64,000 nt of DNA, from the NCBI GenBank assembly GCA_036652735.1, contig JAVVVI010000002.1:1-64000 (forward strand). The letters are read 5' to 3'. Within the stretch, counting starts at the first letter, position 1, and the number at the start of each line of letters is the position of its first letter. A program made the translations under genes and the position numbers. Positions 45,754 through 54,571 of the stretch are shown one piece after another. This DNA comes from JAGOGN01 sp036652735 (GTDB lineage Bacteria > Bacillota > Clostridia > Lachnospirales > Lachnospiraceae). The notes under the pieces were generated by a model, which saw only the letters and a program-made list of their open reading frames with translations, did not search any database and was not told where the DNA came from.

Positions 45754-45764
45754 GAGGAGCAGGA

Positions 45765-46397
45765 ATGAAGGGCTTCAAACTTTTTAAGAAACGGGAAGGA
45801 AATTCAAGAGCGATGGATAAAGAAGATTTTTTAATGAAGCAAATTGACGAGTTTAAGGAAAAGGCAAAGCAGTTACAGGGAATCTTATCAACAAGGGAAA
45901 GTCGGGTGCAGGAATTGCAGGAACTTGTTTCTGAGAGAGAGGAAAAAGCCAGAGAACTTGAAACCGTTCTAGAGAGCAGACAAGAAGAAGCCGATGGAAT
46001 TATGGGCGATGTGAAGAAGCAAATTGATTCCATGGTTGTGACAATTAATAAGGAAACAGAGAGACTTGGAGAAACTGTGTCCCAAGGTGTGAGTACAGGT
46101 ATTCAGGAATGCATTGAAAAAATTGATGAAATGAAGAATACATTGGATGAACTGAATGAAAATCTTACAGGAACAAAACGAGATATCAGTGAAAAGATCC
46201 ATTCGGAGAATGTCAAATGTTATCGCAATATGCAGGCACTTATCATTGAGATGAATAAGAAGCTTGTAATGGATGAAAAGTATCAGCAGGACACTAAAAA
46301 AATGCAGTCATTCATTCAATGTATTGCATGCTTTTCAATTGTGAATTTTATTGCAATTGTAGCATTTATTTTGTTTCAAACAGGTGTATTTCATTAG
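45765..46397 (+). CDS. Coiled-coil protein with C-terminal membrane anchor
   Basis: Not recognised. The 210-residue protein is almost entirely coiled-coil (about 15-175) and ends in one membrane helix (about 183-207). It looks like a tail-anchored cytoplasmic scaffold. It follows the FliD-like gene by 11 bases and probably shares its transcript; a GGAGGAG site precedes ATG 45765. Confidence 0.65.
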   Translation: MKGFKLFKKREGNSRAMDKEDFLMKQIDEFKEKAKQLQGILSTRESRVQELQELVSEREEKARELETVLESRQEEADGIMGDVKKQIDSMVVTINKETERLGETVSQGVSTGIQECIEKIDEMKNTLDELNENLTGTKRDISEKIHSENVKCYRNMQALIIEMNKKLVMDEKYQQDTKKMQSFIQCIACFSIVNFIAIVAFILFQTGVFH

Positions 46398-46405
46398 GAG
46401 GCAGA

Positions 46406-47011
46406 ATGGGAAAAGAACATTGGAAACCTGGAAATTTATTATATCCGGTTCCGCCGGTTATGGTAAGTTGTGGAAAAGAAAATGAGGAACCCAATATTCT
46501 TACTGTTGCATGGACAGGAACCATTTGTACGAATCCACCAATGGTATCCATTTCCATTCGGCCGGAACGTTATTCTTATGCAATTATAAAAGAAACCGGA
46601 GAATTTGTTATAAATTTAACCACAAAGGAACTAGCCTTTGCGGCTGATTATTGTGGAGTAAAATCAGGAAGAGAAGTGAATAAGTTTTTGGATTTAAAGT
46701 TGACCCCCCTTCCATCTCAAAAGGTGAAAGCACCAGGAATTTCCCAGAGTCCGGTTAATGTGGAATGCAAGGTGGTGGAGATAAAATCTTTGGGAAGTCA
46801 TGATCTCTTTCTCGCACAAGTGGTAGGGGTAACTGTGGATGAAGCTTATTTGAATAAAGATGGTAAATTCTGTTTAAATAGTGCATCACTAGTTGCATAT
46901 TCTCATGGAGAATATTTTCAACTGGGTGAGAAACTTGGGACCTTTGGTTATTCTGTGAAAAAAAATAAAAATACCAGGAACAAGAAAAATAGTAAGAAGA
47001 AAAAATCATGA
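46406..47011 (+). CDS. Flavin reductase-like FMN-binding protein
   Basis: A 201-residue protein of the flavin reductase fold (NILTVAWTGTICTNPPMVSI; INLTTKELAFAADYCGVKSG), which binds FMN and usually transfers electrons from NAD(P)H or rubredoxin. A Lys-rich C-terminal tail of about 20 residues is unusual. ATG 46406, after AGGAGGC, is the start rather than the upstream in-frame ATG at 46319. It overlaps the convergent DUF4364 gene end by 6 bases. Confidence 0.86.
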   Translation: MGKEHWKPGNLLYPVPPVMVSCGKENEEPNILTVAWTGTICTNPPMVSISIRPERYSYAIIKETGEFVINLTTKELAFAADYCGVKSGREVNKFLDLKLTPLPSQKVKAPGISQSPVNVECKVVEIKSLGSHDLFLAQVVGVTVDEAYLNKDGKFCLNSASLVAYSHGEYFQLGEKLGTFGYSVKKNKNTRNKKNSKKKKS

Positions 47012-47521
47012 TATCAATTGATCCATGAGGTAGGCATAAACTTCATCGTTTTTTTCTTTCCAATTCCAACAGGCTGCAATTGCCTGCTCTTTTCCCGGAA
47101 CAGAAAAATTTAATTCAAAAACAGGTTCCTTATCATTTAAAAGCTGGCAGTGAACATTATAAGAGGACGCAGATATGCGGGAATAATCTGCAAGTATTGA
47201 GATCTCTCGTCTTAAATCAATGGCATTTTCCTTGAAATAAGTGATAATGTCTTTTTTTATATCATCGGAGACCTTGTCGGAAAAGAGATAAAGAGTATGT
47301 TTCCCATCAGGCGTGATATAGTAAAGGGTGGTACTGTGGGTAGCTTCTGTACGAATAAGATTGGATTCTTCCAATCGGTTCATTGTTTGTTGTAAAGTAA
47401 AATAATTCGTATATCCCTTGCCTAGAATAAAATCGGAGATTTGTCCATTGGTAAGGGGGAAGCTCGCTTTGTCTAAAAGAAATAGGACAATGATTTTATA
47501 TTGAATTGAAGTTTCGGCCAT
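47006..47521 (-). CDS. DUF4364 family winged-helix protein
   Basis: A 171-residue protein typical of Clostridia. The N-terminal half (about 1-85) is a winged helix (IVLFLLDKASFPLTNGQISD, a recognition-helix-like region, and a TLYYITPDGK wing). It is probably a DNA-binding regulator, but targets are unknown. Its own reverse promoter lies between it and rho. Confidence 0.8.
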   Translation of the reverse strand: MAETSIQYKIIVLFLLDKASFPLTNGQISDFILGKGYTNYFTLQQTMNRLEESNLIRTEATHSTTLYYITPDGKHTLYLFSDKVSDDIKKDIITYFKENAIDLRREISILADYSRISASSYNVHCQLLNDKEPVFELNFSVPGKEQAIAACWNWKEKNDEVYAYLMDQLIS

Positions 47522-47563
47522 AGAATTGTCACCTTCCTTATGAGCATTTTGTATATAGGATAT

Positions 47564-47592
47564 ATCTTAGCACGAAGAAATTAACAAATCAA
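47564..47592 (-). promoter_or_regulatory. Predicted promoter of the DUF4364 gene
   Basis: Reverse strand TTGATT (47592-47587) and TAAGAT (47569-47564), 17 bases apart. Confidence 0.5.
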
Positions 47593-47603
47593 GGAAAAAT
47601 CAC

Positions 47604-47632
47604 TTCCCATTTTTTCGAAAATCAGTTATACT
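47604..47632 (+). promoter_or_regulatory. Possible promoter of rho
   Basis: TTCCCA (47604-47609) and TATACT (47627-47632), 17 bases apart. The -35 is weak. The 70-base leader can form nested pairs (GTTTG with CAAAC, GTCG with CGAC), which might relate to Rho self-control. Confidence 0.4.
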
Positions 47633-47710
47633 TAAAAGTGTACAGAATCAGTTTGTTTCAAAGGTCATGTCGTATTCCGACGCAAACCCAATTTTATTTA
47701 GAGGTGGAGA

Positions 47711-49090
47711 ATGAGAGAAAAATATGAAAGCTTATCTGCTATTGTGTTACGGGAACTTGCAAAAAGCAGAGGACTTAAGATAACAGGACTTAAAAAAGCC
47801 GAAATTGTTGAAGTGATGCTTGCGGAAGATGCGAGACTTGCAATTGCAAAGACAAAAGAGGAAAAGCCAAAACAAGCAGAACCAAAACAAGCAGAACCAA
47901 AACGGGTAGAGCCAAAACGGGAAGAGCCTAAGCGGGAAGAAATAAAACGTGAGAATGAGTTAGACAGCGGCGTTGTGGCAAATGGAATTCTTGAAGTTAT
48001 GACAGATGGGTTTGGATTTATCCGTTGTGAGAATTATCTTCCGGGTGAAAATGATGTATATGTATCACCTTCTCAAATTCGCCGGTTTAATTTAAAGACC
48101 GGGGATATTGTCAGGGGTAATACAAGAGTCAGATCACAGTCAGAAAAATTTAGCGCACTGTTATATGTGACATCTATTAATGGATATTCTCCACAGGAAG
48201 CTGTGAAGCGTATGAATTTTGAGGATATGACACCCATATTTCCGGATGAGAGGCTTCGCTTAGAGACCAATGGAGCAGGAACTGCAATGAGGGTGGTGGA
48301 TTTAGTGTCACCCATTGGAAAAGGTCAGCGTGGCATGATTGTGTCGCCTCCAAAGGCAGGGAAAACCACCTTACTGAAAGACATTGCAGCATCTATTAAA
48401 AGGAATAGTCCGGATATGCATTTGATTATTTTATTAATTGATGAACGACCGGAAGAAGTTACGGATATCAAGGAGGCAATTGAAGGAGAGAATGTTGAAG
48501 TTATTTACTCCACCTTTGATGAACTTCCGGAACATCATAAACGGGTATCCGAGATGGTAATGGAACGGGCAAAGCGCCTGGTAGAACATAAAAGAGATGT
48601 TACAATTCTACTGGATAGTATAACAAGACTGGCAAGAGCATATAACCTGACGGTTCCACCAAGTGGAAGAACCTTAAGCGGAGGCTTGGATCCGGCTGCA
48701 CTGCATATGCCTAAGAAGTTTTTTGGAGCAGCCAGAAACATGCGGCAAGGTGGAAGTTTAACCATACTTGCAACGGCTTTAGTTGATACTGGAAGTAAAA
48801 TGGATGACGTTGTATACGAGGAATTTAAGGGAACCGGTAATATGGAATTGGTTCTGGATCGTAAGTTATCCGAAAAGAGGATCTTCCCGGCCATTGACAT
48901 TACAAAATCAGGGACAAGAAGAGAAGACCTGTTACTTGATAAAGAAGAACAGGATGCTGTATACCGTATGCGTAGGGGAATTAATGGAATGAGGCAGGAT
49001 GATGCGGTAGAAACAATTCTTAATTTGTTCGTTCGAACAAGAAATAATAAGGAATTCATTGAGAATTTGAAAAAGACAAAAATATTTTAA
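47711..49090 (+). CDS. rho: Transcription termination factor Rho
   Basis: The hexameric RNA helicase that ends transcription at Rho-dependent sites. The 459-residue protein has an N-terminal SAP-like helix region, a low-complexity insertion of proline/lysine/glutamate repeats (about 53-82), the RNA-binding cold-shock-like domain (about 85-170), Walker A PPKAGKTT (about 214), then LIDERPEEVTD and the SGGLDPAALHMPKKFFGAARN Q-loop/R-loop region. The insertion is less conserved than the rest. Confidence 0.96.
   Translation: MREKYESLSAIVLRELAKSRGLKITGLKKAEIVEVMLAEDARLAIAKTKEEKPKQAEPKQAEPKRVEPKREEPKREEIKRENELDSGVVANGILEVMTDGFGFIRCENYLPGENDVYVSPSQIRRFNLKTGDIVRGNTRVRSQSEKFSALLYVTSINGYSPQEAVKRMNFEDMTPIFPDERLRLETNGAGTAMRVVDLVSPIGKGQRGMIVSPPKAGKTTLLKDIAASIKRNSPDMHLIILLIDERPEEVTDIKEAIEGENVEVIYSTFDELPEHHKRVSEMVMERAKRLVEHKRDVTILLDSITRLARAYNLTVPPSGRTLSGGLDPAALHMPKKFFGAARNMRQGGSLTILATALVDTGSKMDDVVYEEFKGTGNMELVLDRKLSEKRIFPAIDITKSGTRREDLLLDKEEQDAVYRMRRGINGMRQDDAVETILNLFVRTRNNKEFIENLKKTKIF
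47867..47941 (+). repeat. 15-base tandem repeat inside rho
   Basis: Five 15-base units, the first two identical (CCAAAACAAGCAGAA) and the others variants, encode PKQAE, PKQAE, PKRVE, PKREE and PKREE. A sixth degenerate unit follows. Unit loss or gain would keep the frame. Confidence 0.85.
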
Positions 49091-49098
49091 TGAAATCC

Positions 49099-49127
49099 TT
49101 GCATATGAATAGAACATATGCTACAAT
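49099..49127 (+). promoter_or_regulatory. Predicted promoter of rpmE with inverted repeat in the spacer
   Basis: TTGCAT (49099-49104) and TACAAT (49122-49127), 17 bases apart. A perfect 7-base inverted repeat, GCATATG and CATATGC (49101-49107 and 49115-49121), fills the spacer, a typical operator position. Confidence 0.55.
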
Positions 49128-49200
49128 AATAAAGCTGTTTGCAAAAGTAAACATTAAAATTATTTATAATTATGTAAATATAGTATGAGAGGTGAAAATC

Positions 49201-49410
49201 ATGAGAGAAGGAATCCATCCAGACTACCATCAGGCATCAGTTACATGTAACTGCGGCAACACATTTGTAACCGGATCCACAAAGAAGGACATTCATGTGG
49301 AAATATGCTCAAAATGCCATCCATTTTATACCGGACAGCAGAAGGCAGCACAGGCTCGTGGACGTATTGATAAATTCAATAAGAAATATGGTATTGAAGA
49401 ACAGAAATAA
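49201..49410 (+). CDS. rpmE: 50S ribosomal protein L31
   Basis: The 69-residue L31 of the zinc-binding type: CNC and CSKCHPFYTG supply the cysteine ligands. The C-terminal RGRIDKFNKKYG is typical. ATG 49201 follows GAGAGGTG; the in-frame GTG at 49192 is part of that site. Cysteine-containing L31 is replaced by a cysteine-free copy under zinc shortage in some bacteria. Confidence 0.96.
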   Translation: MREGIHPDYHQASVTCNCGNTFVTGSTKKDIHVEICSKCHPFYTGQQKAAQARGRIDKFNKKYGIEEQK

Positions 49411-49417
49411 TCGTGTT

Positions 49418-49456
49418 AAAGTAGGGTTGAGGTTGCATTACCTCAACCCTACTTTT
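49418..49456 (+). terminator. Terminator after rpmE
   Basis: A perfect AAAGTAGGGTTGAGGT (49418-49433) and ACCTCAACCCTACTTT (49440-49455) stem, loop 6, then T. Confidence 0.92.
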
Positions 49457-49498
49457 AGAATGAAGTAAAATAAGATGGGATGGATTGGAGGAATAGAA

Positions 49499-50392
49499 GT
49501 GAAATCATCAGGAATTGGTGGACAGGCGGTAATTGAAGGGGTTATGATGAAGAATCGTGACCGCTATGCGATTGCAATTCGCAAGCAGGATGGGGAATTA
49601 CAGGTAGAAGAATTTACCGTGGGCGGTATGGAAAGAAATAGAACAATTCAAAAGATACCAATCATTCGTGGAATTGTGAACTTTGTTTCATCCCTGGTGC
49701 TTGGAATGAAGACCTTAACATATTCAGCATCTTTGTTTGACGATGAAGAAGAAGAGCAAAATGAGAATAAGAATAAAATAATCATTGGACTAACCGTTAT
49801 GGTTGCAATTGTGCTGGCAGTGGGACTATTTATTGTTTTACCCTATGGATTGTCGCTTCTTTTTCATAAGGTAATACAGTCCGTGAGTGTACTTAGCTTA
49901 ATAGAAGGAGCCGCACGTCTAATTGTATTTTTTACATATATAATTTTGATTTCAAAGGTGGAAGATATTCAGAGAGTGTTTATGTATCATGGAGCAGAGC
50001 ATAAGTGTATAAATTGCATTGAACAGGGGTATGAATTAACTGTAGATAATGTTCGAAAAAGTTCCAGACTTCATAAACGTTGTGGAACAAGTTTTTTGTT
50101 GATTGTTATGATTGTAAGCGTACTCTTTTTTGTGTTTATTCGATTTGATTCGCCCCTGATTCGATTATTGATGCGATTAATCTTAATTCCTGTTATAGCG
50201 GGTGTGTCTTATGAATTTATAAAATTGGCAGGAAGAACAGAGAACAAAATTGTTAATTGCTTAAGCAAACCTGGGCTTTGGCTGCAAAAACTTACAACAA
50301 GAGAACCGGATGATGCTATGATAGAAGTTGGAATGGCTTCAGTGAATGCAATTTTTGACTGGAAAAGTTACCAGCAAAGAGATAAAGAGTAG
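49499..50392 (+). CDS. yqhQ: DUF1385 (YqhQ family) membrane protein
   Basis: A 297-residue membrane protein. The N-terminal GIGGQAVIEGVMMKNRD motif is the family mark; several helices follow, with the conserved HGAEHKCINCIEQG in the middle. Function is unknown. GTG 49499, after TTGGAGG, is the likely start; ATG 49475 would add 8 residues but overlaps that site. Position between rpmE and prmC-prfA is conserved. Confidence 0.9.
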   Translation: MKSSGIGGQAVIEGVMMKNRDRYAIAIRKQDGELQVEEFTVGGMERNRTIQKIPIIRGIVNFVSSLVLGMKTLTYSASLFDDEEEEQNENKNKIIIGLTVMVAIVLAVGLFIVLPYGLSLLFHKVIQSVSVLSLIEGAARLIVFFTYIILISKVEDIQRVFMYHGAEHKCINCIEQGYELTVDNVRKSSRLHKRCGTSFLLIVMIVSVLFFVFIRFDSPLIRLLMRLILIPVIAGVSYEFIKLAGRTENKIVNCLSKPGLWLQKLTTREPDDAMIEVGMASVNAIFDWKSYQQRDKE

Positions 50393-50401
50393 GTGAAGCG
50401 T

Positions 50402-51247
50402 ATGACATTTAGAAAAGCATTATGGGCAGGAGAACAAAGCTTATCCCTGGCACATATTGAGGAATCTAAATTGGATGCCTGGTATTTGCTGGCAATGATA
50501 TGTAAAATAGATAAAAACTATTATTATCTTCATGAAGAAGATGAATTAAGTGAAGAACAAAGGCTTGGCTACCAGACGCTTATAAAAAAAAGAGCAGAAC
50601 GGATTCCACTTCAATATCTTACAGGAGAGCAGGAATTTATGGGATTTATATTTAAAGTAAATTCTCAGGTTCTGATTCCAAGACAGGACACGGAAACCTT
50701 GGTAGAAGAAGCTTTAAAAGTAATCAAACCGCAAATGCATGTACTGGATCTGTGTACCGGATCCGGCTGCATTATTATTAGTCTTGCAAAACTCTGCCCG
50801 GATATTATTGCAAGTGGGGCAGATCTCTCGAAGTCTGTTCTTTTGACAGCAAAGGAAAATGCAAGATTAAATGATATTAAAATGGAAATAGAATGGATTC
50901 GCAGTGATTTATTTGATGGAGTTACAGGAAAATTCCACATGATTGTCTGTAATCCACCGTATATTCCCACAGAGGAGATTGAAGAATTGCAACCGGAGGT
51001 AAGAGATTTTGAACCAATGGAGGCATTAGATGGAAGAGAAGATGGTTTGTTTTTTTATAGAAAAATTGTGCAGCAGGCTCCGGAATATTTAAATCCTTTG
51101 GGCTATTTATATTTTGAGATTGGACACAATCAGGCGCAACCGGTGTCGGAATTATTACAGGAAAATCATTTTACAGATATAAAGGTAGTGAAAGATTTGT
51201 CAGGTAATGACCGGGTAGTAACCGCAACTTATATTGGGGAGACATAG
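50402..51247 (+). CDS. prmC: Release factor glutamine methyltransferase
   Basis: PrmC methylates the Gln of the GGQ motif of release factors. The 281-residue protein has a helical N-terminal domain and the methyltransferase core (VLDLCTGSGCIII and the catalytic NPPYIPTEEI at about 184). ATG 50402, 5 bases after AGGTGA, is preferred; GTG 50393 is also in frame. It starts next to yqhQ and precedes its substrate gene prfA. Confidence 0.95.
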   Translation: MTFRKALWAGEQSLSLAHIEESKLDAWYLLAMICKIDKNYYYLHEEDELSEEQRLGYQTLIKKRAERIPLQYLTGEQEFMGFIFKVNSQVLIPRQDTETLVEEALKVIKPQMHVLDLCTGSGCIIISLAKLCPDIIASGADLSKSVLLTAKENARLNDIKMEIEWIRSDLFDGVTGKFHMIVCNPPYIPTEEIEELQPEVRDFEPMEALDGREDGLFFYRKIVQQAPEYLNPLGYLYFEIGHNQAQPVSELLQENHFTDIKVVKDLSGNDRVVTATYIGET

Positions 51248-51328
51248 CGTGACAATTTGTTGTTGAATCAGGCAGAACAATATAGATGAGAATGATACGA
51301 AATGAAAGATGATTAGAGGAGAGTAACC

Positions 51329-52402
51329 ATGTTTGATAAATTAGAAGATATGCTGATCCATTTTCAAGAGATACTTCGGGAACTGAGTGAACCGGGGATT
51401 ACCGAAGACCAAAGAAGATTTAAACGGCTTATGAAAGATCAAAGTGACTTGCAGCCTATTGTAGAAACGTATGAAGAATATAGGCAGAATAAGCAAAATA
51501 TTGAAGACAGCTTACAAATGTTAAGCGAAGAAAGCGATGAAGAGCTCAAAGAATTAGCGAAAGAAGAGCTGGCAGAATCGAAACAAAAAGTGGAAGAATT
51601 AGAAAGTAAATTGAAGATTCTTTTACTGCCAAAGGATCCAAATGATGAAAAGAATGTAGTTGTAGAAATTAGAGCGGGAGCAGGTGGTGATGAGGCGGCA
51701 TTGTTTGCAGCAGAATTATACCGGATGTATAGTCATTATGCAGATTCCCAGCGTTGGAAGGTAGAGATGATTAACTGCAACGAAAGCGGAATTGGCGGAA
51801 TGAAGGAAGTTGTATTTATGATTAATGGCCAGGGTGCCTATTCCAAGTTAAAATATGAGAGTGGTGTGCATCGTGTACAGCGTGTGCCGGAGACCGAATC
51901 AGGAGGTCGTATTCACACTTCAACGGCAACGGTTGCGATTATGCCGGAAGCAGAAGAAGTAGATGTGGAGCTGAACCTGAATGATTGTAAGATTGATGTA
52001 TTCCGGGCATCCGGAAATGGTGGTCAATGTGTGAATACCACAGATTCCGCTGTTCGATTAACCCATGTTCCAACGGGCATTGTTATTTCCTGCCAGGATG
52101 AAAAATCACAATTAAAAAATAAAGATAAGGCATTTAAAGTATTACGGGCAAAATTATATGAACTGGAATTGGAAAAAGCCCATGATGCGGAATCAGAAGC
52201 ACGAAAAACCCAGGTGGGAACCGGTGACCGATCAGAGAAAGTCCGCACCTACAATTTCCCACAGGGAAGAGTAACGGATCACCGTATTAAGCTTACCCTG
52301 TATAAACTAGAAAGCATTATGAATGGCGATATACAGGAGATTATTGATAATCTAACGGCTGCAGATCAGGCGGCAAAGCTTATTAACATAGAGAATTTCT
52401 AG
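51329..52402 (+). CDS. prfA: Peptide chain release factor 1
   Basis: RF1 ends translation at UAA and UAG. The 357-residue protein has the codon-recognition P-x-T as PET (VQRVPETESGGR) and the catalytic GGQ (about 231-233, in SGNGGQCVNTTDSAV). It has a GGAGAG site at normal spacing. The 81-base gap before it has no clear promoter. Confidence 0.97.
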   Translation: MFDKLEDMLIHFQEILRELSEPGITEDQRRFKRLMKDQSDLQPIVETYEEYRQNKQNIEDSLQMLSEESDEELKELAKEELAESKQKVEELESKLKILLLPKDPNDEKNVVVEIRAGAGGDEAALFAAELYRMYSHYADSQRWKVEMINCNESGIGGMKEVVFMINGQGAYSKLKYESGVHRVQRVPETESGGRIHTSTATVAIMPEAEEVDVELNLNDCKIDVFRASGNGGQCVNTTDSAVRLTHVPTGIVISCQDEKSQLKNKDKAFKVLRAKLYELELEKAHDAESEARKTQVGTGDRSEKVRTYNFPQGRVTDHRIKLTLYKLESIMNGDIQEIIDNLTAADQAAKLINIENF

Positions 52403-52420
52403 TTTCAGGAGGGGAAAAAT

Positions 52421-53143
52421 TTGAAAATTGCATTCTGTGATGACTGCCAATGGGATTTGCAGTATCTGAAAGAAATGCTGGAAGACTATAAAAAAAATAT
52501 AGAAGAGGAGTGTTTCCTTTTTTCCTATACAAATTCCTCAAAGTTATACAATGATATCATGCAGGGAAAAACATTTGATCTTTTTATTTTGGATATGCTG
52601 ATGCCGGAAAAGTCAGGAATTGATTTGGGAAAGGCAATACGTGCGACTCACAAGCAGGTAGTTATTATTTACACAACCTCGTCAAAGGACTATGCATTGG
52701 CAGCTTACGGTGTTCATGCTCAGCGTTATCTGGTAAAGCCAATTCAAAAAGAGGAGCTGTTTGAGGCACTTGATTTTGCCGGATTTCAAAGTAGGGAGTC
52801 GGGAGATAAATTTTTATTAAAGACCTGTGATGGAATTCAAACAATTCCATATGTGGACATTGAATACTTAGAGTGTGTATCCAGAATGGTACAGGTGACT
52901 TTGGCAGATGGAACACAGATTAGAAGTGTCTTGATTCGTCAGTCATTTGAGACAGCGTTAGAACAGGTACTTTCCCATCCGTTTTTTTTACAGACGCACA
53001 AATCATATGTTGTAAATATGCAGGAGGTCGCCTCTTTTTCACAAAAAGAGCTGATTATGAAAAATCAGGTACGAATACCAATCAGTAAAAACAGACAAAT
53101 CCAGGTTAGGCGGCAATATCTTGCCTTTTTAGCAGCAAATTAG
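52421..53143 (+). CDS. LytTR-type response regulator
   Basis: An AgrA-like regulator of 240 residues. The receiver (1-120) has FCDD, the acceptor Asp in LFILDMLMPEKSG and a KPIQKE lysine. The LytTR DNA-binding domain (about 135-235) includes IEYLECVSRMVQVTL and FLQTHKSYVVNM. TTG 52421 is the start, 5-6 bases after AGGAGGGG. It is 12 bases before its likely kinase. Confidence 0.93.
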   Translation: MKIAFCDDCQWDLQYLKEMLEDYKKNIEEECFLFSYTNSSKLYNDIMQGKTFDLFILDMLMPEKSGIDLGKAIRATHKQVVIIYTTSSKDYALAAYGVHAQRYLVKPIQKEELFEALDFAGFQSRESGDKFLLKTCDGIQTIPYVDIEYLECVSRMVQVTLADGTQIRSVLIRQSFETALEQVLSHPFFLQTHKSYVVNMQEVASFSQKELIMKNQVRIPISKNRQIQVRRQYLAFLAAN

Positions 53144-53155
53144 AGAGGGAAAAAT

Positions 53156-54439
53156 ATGGAAATATATCGGTTGATTGGTTATGCCGCTTCTAGTATTTGT
53201 CTTATGGGATTCTTGTTATTGTTTCTACCACTTAGGAGAAGCTTGAAAATGGCAGTTACCGGTTGCGTAATTTGTGTATTAATTGTTCTGGCAACGGATT
53301 ATCTTCGTTTTGTAGTCTATGATGATTCAGATATTCCGATCTATCTGGTGGTAACCTTGATTCAGATTCTAGCCGTTCAGGGTACGGCTTTTTGGCTATC
53401 CAAGTACAAGGATTGGCGAACGCTTTTTACAGGTCTGTTTGCTTCTAATTATGTGCTGATAGGTAATATTATTGGTGTGATAGTATTGGTTGTTACAAAG
53501 AAAATAGTTCTTGGAATGTTATGCGGAATCTTATCCCATGTGGTTTTATTAGTGCTACTTGTCTTATTTATGAGACAGGGATATTTAAATATAATGAAGC
53601 AGACAGGTGAGGGTTGGCTTTTGCTATCCATCATACCCAGTCTCTTTTATTGTTCCATGTATGTACTTGCTTTTTACCCCTCGTCCTTATACCAAAAACC
53701 CGATCATATTCCGGCGACGCTTTTTTTTATGGCAACCATGGTTAGCACCTACCTAATCGTTATTCGTTATGTGCAGTATCATCAAATCAGCAGGGAGACA
53801 ATGGAGGAAAAGAACTTGCTGGAGGCCTACAACAAGGGCCTTGCTATTCATTCGGAAGCAGTGTTTGCAGCGGAAAAGAATGTATCCATTCTTCGGCATG
53901 ATATGAGACATTTTCTTGCTTCATTGTCGGTACTTTTAAACAATGAAAAAATAGAAGAAGCAAAAGCAATGCTTGGTGCGTTCCAAGATAATATAGGAGA
54001 GAGCAGAGGTATGTCTTATTGCGAAAATGTACAGGTAAACAGTGTCCTGTGCAGTATCTGTGACAAGGCAGAACGACAGGGAATAAGGGTTGAAGCAAAC
54101 TTGGTAATATCCGATCAACCTCAAATTGAAGGATTGGATCTTGCAATGGTGATCGCAAATCTTTTAGAGAATGCAATAAATGCAGCAGGAAAAACGGAAA
54201 ATAAAAATGTGAAAATTATAGGCAGAACGGTGGATAAACAATTGATTCTGGAAGTAAAAAATGCCTATGCCGGACAGATAGAATTCGATAAAGACAGCGG
54301 TCTTCCCATTTCGAAACAAGGATATGGTCATGGATTTGGAATGCAGAGTATTGAGGCATTTGTCAGAAAATATCAGGCATGTTTTGATTGTTATGCAGAA
54401 AAACAACAATTTACAGCAAGGCTTCTGATGAAACTATAA
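53156..54439 (+). CDS. GHKL sensor histidine kinase, AgrC-like
   Basis: A 427-residue kinase. The N-terminal 210 residues hold about six or seven membrane helices without a large outside loop, as in peptide-sensing kinases. The acceptor histidine is in LRHDMRHFLASLSVLL; the N-box is VIANLLENAINAAG and the G-box region HGFGMQSI. It pairs with the LytTR regulator. The signal is unknown; no AgrD-like peptide or AgrB-like protease is visible nearby. Confidence 0.9.
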   Translation: MEIYRLIGYAASSICLMGFLLLFLPLRRSLKMAVTGCVICVLIVLATDYLRFVVYDDSDIPIYLVVTLIQILAVQGTAFWLSKYKDWRTLFTGLFASNYVLIGNIIGVIVLVVTKKIVLGMLCGILSHVVLLVLLVLFMRQGYLNIMKQTGEGWLLLSIIPSLFYCSMYVLAFYPSSLYQKPDHIPATLFFMATMVSTYLIVIRYVQYHQISRETMEEKNLLEAYNKGLAIHSEAVFAAEKNVSILRHDMRHFLASLSVLLNNEKIEEAKAMLGAFQDNIGESRGMSYCENVQVNSVLCSICDKAERQGIRVEANLVISDQPQIEGLDLAMVIANLLENAINAAGKTENKNVKIIGRTVDKQLILEVKNAYAGQIEFDKDSGLPISKQGYGHGFGMQSIEAFVRKYQACFDCYAEKQQFTARLLMKL

Positions 54440-54468
54440 AGGAAACACAGAGTGTATTAAAATGGTGA

Positions 54469-54497
54469 AACGTCCTGCGAAAAACAGGGCGTTTTTT
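54469..54497 (+). terminator. Terminator after the kinase
   Basis: AACGTCCTG (54469-54477) pairs with CAGGGCGTT (54485-54493) with one T-G pair, then TTTT. Confidence 0.78.
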
Positions 54498-54524
54498 GCG
54501 TAGAATAGGAAACTAAACTATAAG
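54496..54524 (+). promoter_or_regulatory. Possible promoter of the sortase-adhesin operon
   Basis: TTGCGT (54496-54501) and TATAAG (54519-54524), 17 bases apart, directly after the terminator. A second AT-rich TATAAT-like box lies at about 54543. LytTR sites could lie here but I cannot define them. Confidence 0.4.
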
Positions 54525-54571
54525 AAAGATATGGTAATATGATATATAATTATGGAAAGGGCGGGGATGGA

